NCBI GenBank assembly: GCA_001579985.1 | Contig: LRSR01003034.1 | Coordinates: 1-31,993 of the forward strand | Reading direction: 5' to 3' | Length of the DNA: 31,993 nt | Source: Hypsibius dujardini | Lineage: Eukaryota > Tardigrada > Eutardigrada > Parachela > Hypsibiidae | Part shown: piece after piece, positions 1-8,577 of the stretch | Layout: each line of letters starts with the position of its first letter | Position numbering within the stretch: the stretch's first letter is position 1 | The notes under the pieces: model-generated | Database searches by the model: none | Told to the model about the DNA's origin: nothing | Seen by the model: only the letters and a program-made list of their open reading frames with translations | Translations under genes and position numbers: made by a program

Positions 1-11
1 AATTTGTGCAG

Positions 12-360
12 TCAATTGCAAGATGGACACTCCAACCCTGAAGACGATTATCCCCAATATGCTGATGAGCCGTTCGCGGATGACGAATCACACCGTGGAC
101 CTCCAAAGAGTCATCGCAAACACAGCTCGGCCTCGGATCGCCACAAGAAGCCGGACTCTGCGGATGACGAACTCCCTCCCCTGCCGTCACCGTCAAAGCA
201 CCGAAAGTCGCCTACTCCCAAACCTCAGGTGGCGCCACCGAGCGCGACGTACCACGAACTCGGCGTTGGCGTTTACCAGGGATGGGGATCACGGTCGGCC
301 GGATTCCCAGCGAAACAGGGCAGCAGCGTGGACTACTTTCACAGCGACGACGATAATTAG
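12..360 (+). CDS. 3'-terminal exon of an unrecognised protein (partial)
   Basis: An open frame runs from the window edge to a TAG at 358-360 and has no ATG, so only the C-terminus of a gene lies here. The first bases (tttgtgcag, ending at 11) look like a splice acceptor, so I start the exon at 12. The roughly 115 residues are hydrophilic and disordered-looking: an acidic stretch (PEDDYPQYADEPFADDE), a Ser/His/Lys part (SHRKHSSASDRHKK), a Pro-rich part (LPPLPSPSKHRKSPTPKP), then a less biased tail with VGVYQGWGS and the acidic end HSDDDN. No domain, signal peptide or membrane segment is visible. I do not recognise the family. Such tails are common in scaffold or signalling proteins, but that gives no function. 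No canonical AATAAA follows closely. Confidence 0.55.
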
Positions 361-2054
361 CGATCGGCCAAAATCTTCCCCTCCTCCGTGACAAGGGCGA
401 CAGTGAACGATTGTACTGCCACGGATTTTTTCTTCTGTCTTTCTCTCAGTCTTAGGTCTGGCAAATACAGGTACCTTCTTACAAATGCAAGTGCGCAGTT
501 CTACCCGGAATTTAATGGAGCTAGTAATTATGTAAAAAAATTATTTTATCTAATATTCCCATTACTTAGGATTTTACGATAATAATTAGCAATAATCTAA
601 AAACATTGCCTACAATGTGTATAAAAAAATATAGTTTAAATGCTGAGCCTTTACACCATTTCGGTGCATGCATCTTGCAGGTTACCTCGATCTATACCTG
701 ATCCAGGGGATTGATCATGTAACCCTGTACTCAAACAAGACACCTAAACCGCGCGTCACGACGGACACAACACAATCTCTAACCATCAGACGCCCTCCTC
801 CCTCCTAGTCCATGTTTATTTGATCAGTCTCTTCCCGAGCACTCCACACACCGTCTGTGCACCGGATGGGACTGAAGATCATGATTAAGCAACGCGTTCA
901 CTCGACCGCGCATATGCAGGTGATCGATAAACCACCCATATGATTTCACATCACTCAGCTCGAAATCAAATATTGAGGGAACAGGTTATATCTCCAAATT
1001 TTTAATGCGCTTCCAGTGGAGCACACAACCAACCCGCCGCCCAAAGTGCAACCTGGATTGCATTGAAGACCACCAACGTACTACAGACAATACTCGTACT
1101 GAGTCCAGAAATCGATTCGTGAGAGTGCATCCGGTAAGGGAAGCGCTCCCGGTGTATGTGGGCGTGATCGAACTCGCAGTACTCTGGTACCTTACAATAC
1201 CGTCCCTCGCCATCCATTACCGCCACTGCAAGGAAAAGGGGGAGAAAGGGGAATTTGAGTCAATATTCGATTAAACGGGGGGTCCTACCTGCCAATCCCG
1301 ATGAATTAGACACAATCAATACCATAAGATTAAAAGCATCCTGTCAATTTTGCAGCATCCATGCGACGATCGAGGCTTTTCTCGATCGCGGGCTGCAGCG
1401 GCGCCAGCACCTCCCCACAGGTGATAGAGAGACACCAGTTCTGCACACAAGCACAACCCTGACTCTCATCAGATTGCCTCTTTCTGGAACTTCTAATTCA
1501 AGCACGAAAATGTAGAAAACGAAGCAGACTTCCACGGCCTGAGGCCGTATGGCCGCTTTCACCAGCAACGATTATTAGCGTACCCTTTCATCGCTGTTGC
1601 CCTTTATTGTCCTGCAGCCGTAGCTCCATAGACTTCAGTGCAGTTTCTGTAAGTCTAGACCGGACTTCAAAATATTATACTGTACGTTGCACGTGAACCG
1701 AAACTGATTTCCATATTAGTCAACACACTGCAATACATTTCTGGCAATACGGATCGTCACTACTTTGCCCAACAGTATGATAATATGTAATCTCCCGGAT
1801 TTCTAAGGCTACTAATCAGTCAAGCCATCGCCGCTCCGGCACTGATGAAGACTGGATGGGGAACTGGAAAGGTCACCACACGGAAGCTGGAATATGGGAC
1901 CACATCCGGTTACATCATCATCGCGAACCGGCTGCACGCATTTCCACATTCTGCGACACACACATCAACAGCTGCCGCCGTTAGGCTGCTACTACCGATT
2001 AAGTAATAATTGATTACACTTTCCTGTAGAACAATGAGAATTGCCGCATAATAC
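361..2054. other. Intergenic, no gene seen
   Basis: About 1.7 kb between the 3' end of the partial gene and the presumed HDHD3 3' end. The open frames here (for example 1005-1274 and 1255-1515) are short, overlap frames on the other strand and show no domain. I see no repeat array or RNA gene. Confidence 0.5.
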
Positions 2055-2069
2055 TTTATTCGATTTATT
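2055..2069 (-). terminator. Probable poly(A) signals of HDHD3
   Basis: Two AATAAA hexamers on the minus strand (plus-strand tttatt at 2055-2060 and 2064-2069), about 355 bases past the HDHD3 stop. They are the first close pair of canonical signals downstream of that gene. Assignment is by position only. Confidence 0.4.
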
Positions 2070-2421
2070 CGGCACTCCACATCTATCATTACTGTAATGT
2101 ATTACTGTATTCTTGCATTCTTACTCTACTCTTCAGTCCAGTCTACAAATGCCGTCCAATTGTACATAGAACTGTGGTTTTGCGCTGCGCGTGTTTTCTG
2201 CTTGAATGAATGAACCGATGAGATATCTGTCTATCGATATTCAATACCAAATGTTCTAACATATTGGCTTTAATACATTGTAAATTACATATTTAGGCAC
2301 CACGGCAAACGAAACAGCTTAAATACTGAAACAGGTGAAATGCGTTTTCCGAAAGCAGAATACGTTTTCACACACTAAGCATTCAATCGACAAGCATACT
2401 CACAGCAGGCGCATTCACACC

Positions 2422-3808
2422 TCAACGCTGCAGTAATGGCAGCGTCAACAGCTCGTGAAGATGCGCTATCACCTCTGTCTCATCAACCGGATACCGATGT
2501 CGCTTCGCCTGATCGGAGCAGAACCAAACCGCGTTCCAACCAGCACTTTTGGCAGCCTTAAAGTCCAATGCAAGATCGTCTCCGACGTGTAGTGCCGTGG
2601 ATGGATCATGGATATCTGCCTTCTGCAAGGCCAAGTCGAAAATCTGCAAGAATTGTATACAAAACGCTATAGGCGCGGATTTAGATGAAGCAGCGCCACC
2701 TGGTGGAGTTGAACCCTCGACTTACCGTAGGATCCGGCTTACATACTCCGGCCGCTCGAGATGCAATGGCAAAACTGAAATACTGCTGTAGATCCAATTT
2801 CTCAAGCAGATTTTCGAGCCTTTCGTCAAAGTTCGAGATGATTCCGAGTTGATGGGTTCTCTTGAGGGAGGACAGGATATAGGTAGACGACTCGTCCACC
2901 ATCCACGGCGCAGCGGTCGCATAATGCTGAAAAAAAACCCGAATGTTTTGAACATACCAAAGCACAAAAGAGGAATTCTGTCGTGCAATAATTGGGCTGA
3001 CATGCTGCAAAATTAGCAAAAACGTTTCTTGGGCAAATTACATGCAAGGGAGAACATGCTTGGTAAGGAAAGGACTCGTACTCGATCGACCGACTGCATG
3101 TCCCACATTACGTTCATTTCGACAAATCGGTCCAGTTTCGACTATAACAGCTATTTAAAAAAATCCCTGGTACAAACTGATCTCGATATCCCCTAAGCAA
3201 CAGCTACGAAAAATAATATTTGGTCCGTAAATATATCGACAGGAGACACCAAATAAACGTTCAATCAAACGTTCAATCGATACATCAATCAATCGATGCG
3301 TCAAAGGCTGTAAATATTTGGTCCTATTGCATTATCGTGCCTGCATGCATCCCTATCCCTTATCATCAAATACATTATTATTCATCCGGTCAACTCCTTT
3401 TAAAAACACAATATAGATTTCTAATACCAGCTCAGTTATAACTGCAATAGAGGTAGCGTAGAATCTTGCAAGTTCATTCCGCACACGGACACAAACCTCG
3501 AAGAGAGCTTCTGCTGTCGCGGAGACTTTTTCAAAATTCTCTTCCGTCAACTTCACGTCCGATCGTTCCACCGCCGCCATCACCGCAGTGCTCCACCATT
3601 GTCGAGCTGTAATGCCGTCGGCCACGCCGAAATTCGGTTGCACTGCCCAGAGGCCGCTGAAGACTTTTGGGAATTCTTGACTGATCCGAGCGGCGTCCAG
3701 GTTTAGACCGAATCGGCATGCAACCTTAGCGTATTCCTCACCGACAGGCACTCGCGCCCGCAAGATGGTATTCGTAATGTCGAAGGTGATCAGCTTTAGT
3801 TTCGACAT
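2422..3808 (-). CDS. HDHD3: HAD-like hydrolase domain-containing protein 3
   Basis: Three exons on the minus strand, all phase 0: 3808-3497, 2926-2726 and 2643-2422, giving 244 aa (human HDHD3 is about 250). Donors are GTTTGT and GTAAGT; acceptors are ttttcag and cttgcag. The ATG at 3808 is the first in frame. HAD motifs appear in order: motif I TFDITNT (nucleophile Asp10), a cap helical region with TARQWW, motif II GIISNFD, motif III Lys in VCKPDPT, motif IV HVGDDLALDF. The family belongs to the haloacid dehalogenase-like phosphatases; its substrate is not firmly established. The residue two after the nucleophile is Thr, not the Asp that HAD phosphatases use as acid/base, so phosphatase activity is uncertain. 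No targeting peptide is obvious. It is divergent from UFC1, with 422 bp between the start codons. Intron 1 (2927-3496) is 569-570 bp, AT-rich, and holds nothing else recognisable. Confidence 0.9.
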
Positions 3809-4230
3809 TGTCAGGAAACGGGGCAAACATGATCCAGAGGCATTTTTTTTATTAAAAATGGAAAAACGTTGCCTCTATATCGCCAATTCATCAACAAATC
3901 AATGAAATCGGGAGTTAATAAACCTATCCAATGATTCATCACTCAATCAATCAACCAGAGCATTATCGTTGATCCAAAACAGCTGATCGGCTTCTTCACA
4001 ATTGGCTCGAAATCGGACACCATGCACTGTACTGCCAGATATGGTGGCCTGATTTAGAGCAATAATTTGTGATTACGTCTCTCGAAAAGAAGTCATTCAT
4101 TTTTTGGTTTTCTTTTTCCCTTTCTAGATCGTGTCATCGACACCAAATATTTTTTACATCTATTTTATCGCTTTTCCAGATACTTTTCTTCGTTTGAACG
4201 GGCGATATCTATATCTTGGCGACTTATAAA
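3809..4230. promoter_or_regulatory. Shared promoter region of HDHD3 and UFC1
   Basis: The 422 bp between the start codons of two divergent genes must hold both 5' UTRs and both promoters unless there are distant non-coding exons. A run of T/A at 3841-3858 lies near HDHD3, pyrimidine-rich stretches lie at 4095-4150, and UFC1 has tataaaATGG directly at its start codon, too close to act as a TATA box. I see no clear TATA or initiator, as is usual for housekeeping pairs. Confidence 0.5.
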
Positions 4231-4972
4231 ATGGTGGATGAAGTGACGAAAAAGACGCTGAACCAAATTCCTCTGTTGAAGACTAATGCAGGTCCGCGGG
4301 AAAATAAGGAGCAGTGGGCGCAGCGATTAAAGGAGGAGTATCTCGCTTTAATTAAGTATGTGGAGAATAATAAAGCCGCGGACAATGACTGGTTTCGCTT
4401 GGAATCCAACAAGGAAGGCACCAGATGGTTCGGCAAATGCTGGTATGTGTACAGTTGATTGAATGATTGAGTTGCTGGCTGTAAAGTATCTAATTAATTG
4501 TATCTGATTTTTGCAGGTATATTCATCAGCTTTTGAAGTATGAATTCGAAATTGAATTTGACATTCCTGTAACGTATCCTGCTACAGCACCAGAGGTAAG
4601 ACTAAACGAGTGCGGAGTGCTGAGTATTGCTGAGTATAGGATCGCATCTTTGCGCAACTACGTTATCTCAGGCAAAGTTACTCGTACGCAGATTTTGCGC
4701 AGAGTCTTGAATCTTTGTTCGATGAAAGACGTCTGAAAAGGCTGTGTATTTTTATTTTCTAGATTGCGATTCCAGAATTGGACGGGAAAACGGCCAAGAT
4801 GTATCGAGGAGGGAAAATCTGTCTGACCGATCATTTCAAGCCGTTATGGGCGAAGAACGTGCCGAAATTTGGCATTGCCCATGCACTCGCATTGGGACTC
4901 GGTCCGTGGCTGGCCGTGGAAGTTCCGGAATTGATCGAACGACAAGTGATCACAAACAAGGAGGCTTCATGA
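4231..4972 (+). CDS. UFC1: UFM1-conjugating enzyme (E2)
   Basis: Three exons: 4231-4442 (phase 2 end), 4517-4595 and 4763-4972, giving 166 aa against 167 in human. The E2 takes activated UFM1 from UBA5 as a Cys thioester and, with UFL1/DDRGK1, passes it to targets such as ribosomal protein uL24 at the ER. Near-invariant blocks are visible: [53 protein letters not shown] and TYPATAPE. The active-site Cys is residue 117 in [14 protein letters not shown], equivalent to human Cys116. The end [15 protein letters not shown] is also family-typical. The ATG at 4231 has A at -3 and G at +4. Donors are GTATGT and GTAAGA; acceptors are ttgcag and ttctag. The introns are 74 and 167 bp. The gene appears intact and functional. 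Confidence 0.97.
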
Positions 4973-5966
4973 ACTCATTTGGAAGCTCTTTATTTCTTCT
5001 GAATGTGTTCGCTTGATTGATGTATTGAGTCATTGATTCGATCCACGAACTTAAGAGACCGGACCGACCGATCAAGCTTCCATTTTCCCATCACTGACTA
5101 GGATGCTCTTTTATTCCGTAGCTGGCGAAGGAAATATATACAGCGCTAAAACTGGAAACATGATTACATTAAAACATTCTGGAAAGACAAATGAGAGAAC
5201 GAACCAGAAAATGTAGACAATGGCGCCGACAAAGTAAATCGATCGTTCGCTCAATCTAGACTCAAGTGTTGGTATATGGACGAGATCCAGTCCATTGTTC
5301 TTGATCCCCGACAGAGCATTGACTCACCTTAGGTCGGTCACCAACCAATTATGCTTCTCCAAGACATCTGGAAAATGCTCCAACAGCGTCTCCATAAATG
5401 TGGAGACGTAGAATCAACGATGGTCACTTCTGATTTAGCGTAGAATTTCCCGCCGCTAGTCCGAAAACAGTCCTCACAAGATTTCAAGATGAGTCGTCAA
5501 GGTTGTTTTAAAATATTTCGTCTGCAGTGTAAGACGTTCGCCCGAGGTGACATAATCGAAAGGCACATTTTTTGACCGCCGCACGTGTGTCTGGAACAAG
5601 AAATAAAACCTGAAGCATCAACAAGCTCAATCAAACAATCAATCAATCATAATCAACCCGATTAGTTTCGTAATTCACCAATCAAGCAAACAAAAACAGG
5701 CAAGGACGTCACGCAGCTCATCCATCAATCAATAACCGAACTAAACGTTTAACTATCTGTTCTGTGCCTTTCTGGAAGTAAATGATGGGGTCCACAAAAG
5801 CCTGCTCTTTCTCCGTCTCCCCCGCTAAGCCTTACTTCTTTGCTAGCGATTGAGTGGACGCCGTCGTCTGTCCGAATTGAGTCTCATCAATCTCCACTGA
5901 AGATTCTCCAGGTAAGCAGCGCGTGGAACGGTGTCCAAGAATTAAAAGGCCGGCCATTTGTCAAGC
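4973..5966. other. UFC1 3' flank and intergenic
   Basis: No coding region seen. An ATTAAA at 5168-5173 is a possible UFC1 poly(A) signal, and AATAAA at 5601-5606 is a farther alternative. Short CAAT-type iterations occur near 5625-5655 (caatcaatcaatcataatcaa), the same simple motif seen elsewhere in the window. Confidence 0.4.
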
Positions 5967-6134
5967 AGTACCAGGCAAACGCGGCGGGTTGAATCGGTCG
6001 GGTGACGGAGGGCGCCACAAGTGTAAGCGACTTTAAATTAAACGCGATGTTTACAATTTACGCTTGTGGCGCCCTCCGCCACCCGACCGATTCAACCCAT
6101 GTAGCGATTCAACCCGCCGCTTTTGCCTGGTACT
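5967..6134. repeat. Foldback (inverted repeat) about 170 bp
   Basis: The left arm (5967-6029), starting agtaccaggcaaacgcgg, is matched in inverse by the right arm (6060-6134), ending ccgcttttgcctggtact. The arms share ggcgggttgaatc, cggtcgggtg and ggagggcgccacaag and are separated by about 30 AT-rich bases. The right arm carries an extra 17 bp, apparently a local duplication of the gggttgaatc block, plus a few point changes. No flanking target duplication is clear. It would form a long hairpin and may be a MITE or a remnant of one. Confidence 0.75.
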
Positions 6135-6605
6135 CGTAGTCGTAGTCGTCCCGTATCCTCGTACGGGACACCCACGAAAGTGAATCGAGCCGGCTCCGCC
6201 AAGCGGCGTGCGTTGAAGTAAAATTTTTTTAGTTCGGCTGCAACATGGTTGAAAGATGTGCTGCTGCGTAAAAATGGCAAGCCAGAAACTGAAGCAAAAA
6301 TGTGAACCTGATGAACAGGGAAATGGGAAACGACAGGTTGAATTTGAAACGTTGAGAATGTACTGTATGCGTAGGAGACTATGAAAGTGAAGTTAGCTAA
6401 TCGATGGAAGTCTCCCCTTAAACTAGACGGCTTTTCGTACGGTTTAACGACGAGGAGAAGTCCTAATGGAACTGCACCTGCCTTTCGGCTGGGGTAACCT
6501 TCATTCACACAAACAACCACAAACCTACAGCCCCAGAAAAACAGGGCGGGTTTAGGTTTGTTTGGTCTGACGCGACCACCAGACCACACTTATCTGGAAA
6601 AGCCC
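6135..6605. other. Unassigned, no supported gene
   Basis: A minus-strand open frame of 165 codons spans 6092-6589, but it runs into the right arm of the foldback, matches no family I know and lacks exon partners, so I do not call it a gene. Confidence 0.4.
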
Positions 6606-6954
6606 GCAATAGCAGACGCAAACATCATTGGAAGAAAAAAATCCAATTGCCTACGCCATACAGGTTCCCTAGTAGGAGAAGTCTGTCGTAGACTTGTATT
6701 GTAGGCTCAGGTTTTACCCAGTCTGGGCCATATTTTACTGGTTTCTGGACATGGAATTTTTTCGATCCCTATAAATGATCCCTGTGCATAGTATATGATT
6801 TTGCTGTGTGCGAAGTGTGGTAGCCGTAGCCTGATAGGGCCTTTTCATAGAAGAATGAATCAAATGTAATTTCCAAAATTATTATTATTATTAATAATAA
6901 TTTCCAAACGATGAAGGGAGAACGAAGTTGATTTTAAACGAATGTAAACAAACA

Positions 6955-7044
6955 GGGTACCGGACACAGTCAAAGGGTACCTAACCTGTTAAGGGTACCG
7001 AACTTATTAACGGTACCGACACGGCCAGGGGAACCAAACCGTTC
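6955..7044 (-). repeat. Degenerate inverted copies of the 18-bp GGTACC unit
   Basis: About five worn units, each with gggtacc or a one-base variant (gggtaccgg, gggtacctaacc, gggtaccgaac, cggtaccgac, ggccaggggaacc), lie opposite in orientation to the main array at 7221-7417 and inside the same transposon-like element. Confidence 0.65.
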
Positions 7045-7128
7045 TAAGATATGACAGTTTTGGGATGAGTTAGACGGACGAATAGAGTTACTTCAGAGCT
7101 GAACAGATTAGGTCAGGGCCTGCTGGCT

Positions 7129-7153
7129 GGTCGACCTACCGAGTAGGTCGACC
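7129..7153. repeat. 25-bp near-perfect palindrome
   Basis: An 11-bp arm GGTCGACCTAC, a 3-base loop and the exact inverse GTAGGTCGACC. It lies within a looser inverted pair (gatgagttagacggacg at 7054 and its partner ending ggctaactcatc at 7191), so nested hairpins sit in the middle of the transposon-like element. Confidence 0.8.
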
Positions 7154-7220
7154 CTCACGGTAGCTATCCGTCCGTACGGCTAACTCATCAGAATTTTAAA
7201 AAAATGCGATATCCTAGGTT

Positions 7221-7417
7221 GGTTCGGTACCCCTGGCCGGTTTGGTACCCCTGGCCGGTTTGGTACCCCTGGCCGGTTTGGTACCCCTGGCCGGTTAGGT
7301 ACCCCTGGCCGGTTAGGTACCCCTAGCCGGTTTGGTACCCCTGGCCGATTCGGTACCCCTGATCGGTTAGGTACCCCTAGTCGGTTAGGTACCCTATCTG
7401 GTTCGGTACCCCTGGCC
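7221..7417 (+). repeat. Tandem array, 11 units of 18 bp (GGTTNGGTACCCCTGGCC)
   Basis: Eleven head-to-tail units, each with a KpnI-type GGTACC palindrome and a CTGGCCGG-like joint. The N position is T, C or A, unit 10 is one base short, and units 6 and 8-10 are the most diverged. It lies inside the 6616-7700 element. Confidence 0.92.
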
Positions 7418-7475
7418 GGTTCTTTTTTTGAAAACCTTCTTTATCAGTATTGTAAAGAGTGCAGGGTGCCGATTA

Positions 7476-7544
7476 AGAGTACCTAACCGGCCAGGGGTAC
7501 CGAACCGGCTAGGGGTACCTAACCGGCCAGGGGTACCGAACCGG
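7476..7544 (-). repeat. Inverted copies of the 18-bp array
   Basis: Four units of ggccaggggtaccgaacc type in the opposite orientation to the 7221-7417 array, about 60 bases after it. The two arrays can pair into a long hairpin. Confidence 0.88.
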
Positions 7545-7733
7545 CACAGACGGTATAGCACAGACGGTATCACAAATTCACAATGCCTCAAAAAATTTCC
7601 AAGTACTGGAACCATGCAGAAAGCCCAGGTGTTATTTGGCGTCTGGGTGGGTGCTAAACCGCGACTGGGCAGGATTTTTTTCTTCCAATGATGTTTGCGT
7701 GCAATAGCAGGCAATCAAATCACACCGCAAGAC

Positions 7734-8320
7734 CAGTGGCGCGTACTAGGGGGTGGCATGTGGGCAATTGCCCCCCCCCCGTCCGAAATCGAAAAAGTGA
7801 CCCAAGGGTACCCCCTGACGTTTTTTAGAGTAAAAATAGCAAAATCATACTAATGCTCCCCCCTTTGGATTTTTACTAAAATCTTGCCCCCCCCCGTACC
7901 GGAAGGTCAAGACGCGTCTATGCGCGAGACAGGACCTAAAATAGTGCCTATTAATAGACAAAATGCACACTTTAAAAGAAAATGTGAATCTTTATTTTCC
8001 AAAATGTCGACGATAAAAAAGTTCAAATCCGAAGAGATTTTCGATCACCCCATGGATATTATGGGGACTTTTGCGCCAAGGGAGGGAGGGGGCGGGTCTT
8101 GAACGGGGGGCGACAGATAGAAAGCACTTTTCTGCTTGCTGATGTGCACACAGAGCTGAAATAACGCGAAACACGTACGAGAAGAGCGTCTAATTATCCT
8201 AATTATCTATATTCCTAATTTTAAATGAGGATAATTCGTAAGAATAACTCGTGAACAGTTGACGAAACTGCGGAAATTAACCCCCGGAGGCGGGGCGCGC
8301 CCCGCCCCCAGAGGGTCGTA
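7734..8320. repeat. GC-run repeat debris and GC palindrome
   Basis: Starts ccagtggcgcgtactaggggg and has several runs of 6-10 C (7771, 7858, 7888), with ggcaattgcc next to the first, then G runs at 8085-8112. At 8289-8306 there is a perfect 18-bp palindrome GGCGGGGCGCGCCCCGCC. A start of the CAGTGGCG type followed by G runs resembles ends of hAT-like and related repeats in invertebrates (recalled, not checked). The matching far end is not visible. A 72-codon frame at 7884-8102 has no recognisable domain. Confidence 0.5.
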
Positions 8321-8577
8321 GATCATTAGTTTTTTGCTATTTTAGGCCCTTCCACAAGACTATCAAAGAATGCAAGTAAGCAGTCCCCTCTTATCAAGCA
8401 ATCCACTGATGATGAACAATGAAAGTGATGTCTGTCCCAAAAACCTTCGCTCATCCCGTTCCGTCACGTCCTTTTTTCTCTCATAACTGCGACTGCTGGA
8501 CTGGCGATACCAGTTTTGTTTTTCGCAACTAAATTCACCGAAATTGGAATGGAATTTACGTGATCCCACAATCAACT

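Larger units (their letters stand above)
6606..7710. mobile_element. Non-autonomous DNA transposon with 29-bp TIRs and 10-bp TSD
   Basis: The element proper is 6616-7700 (1,085 bp). Its first 29 bases, starting ACGCAAACATCATTGG, are repeated exactly in inverse as its last 29 bases (7672-7700, ending CCAATGATGTTTGCGT). Both ends are flanked by the same direct 10-mer GCAATAGCAG (6606-6615 and 7701-7710), as expected for a target-site duplication. Similarity ends just inside the 29 bp. No transposase-like frame exists; the interior is short repeats, hairpins and AT-rich sequence. Duplications of 8-11 bp are the mark of Mutator-like elements, so a MULE-derived MITE is the best family guess, not proven. 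The perfect TIRs and TSD suggest recent insertion. Confidence 0.85.

Noticed and set aside
2700-2725. Minus-strand gagggttcaactcc resembling a tRNA B box
   Set aside because: It lies in HDHD3 intron 2, and no cloverleaf or A box can be formed around it.
6092-6589. 165-codon minus-strand frame
   Set aside because: Overlaps the right arm of the foldback, has no recognisable domain and no exon partners.
7394-7714. Minus frame with repeated FGTPGRLGTP and its plus-strand mirror
   Set aside because: Translation of the 18-bp GGTACC array and the terminal inverted repeat.
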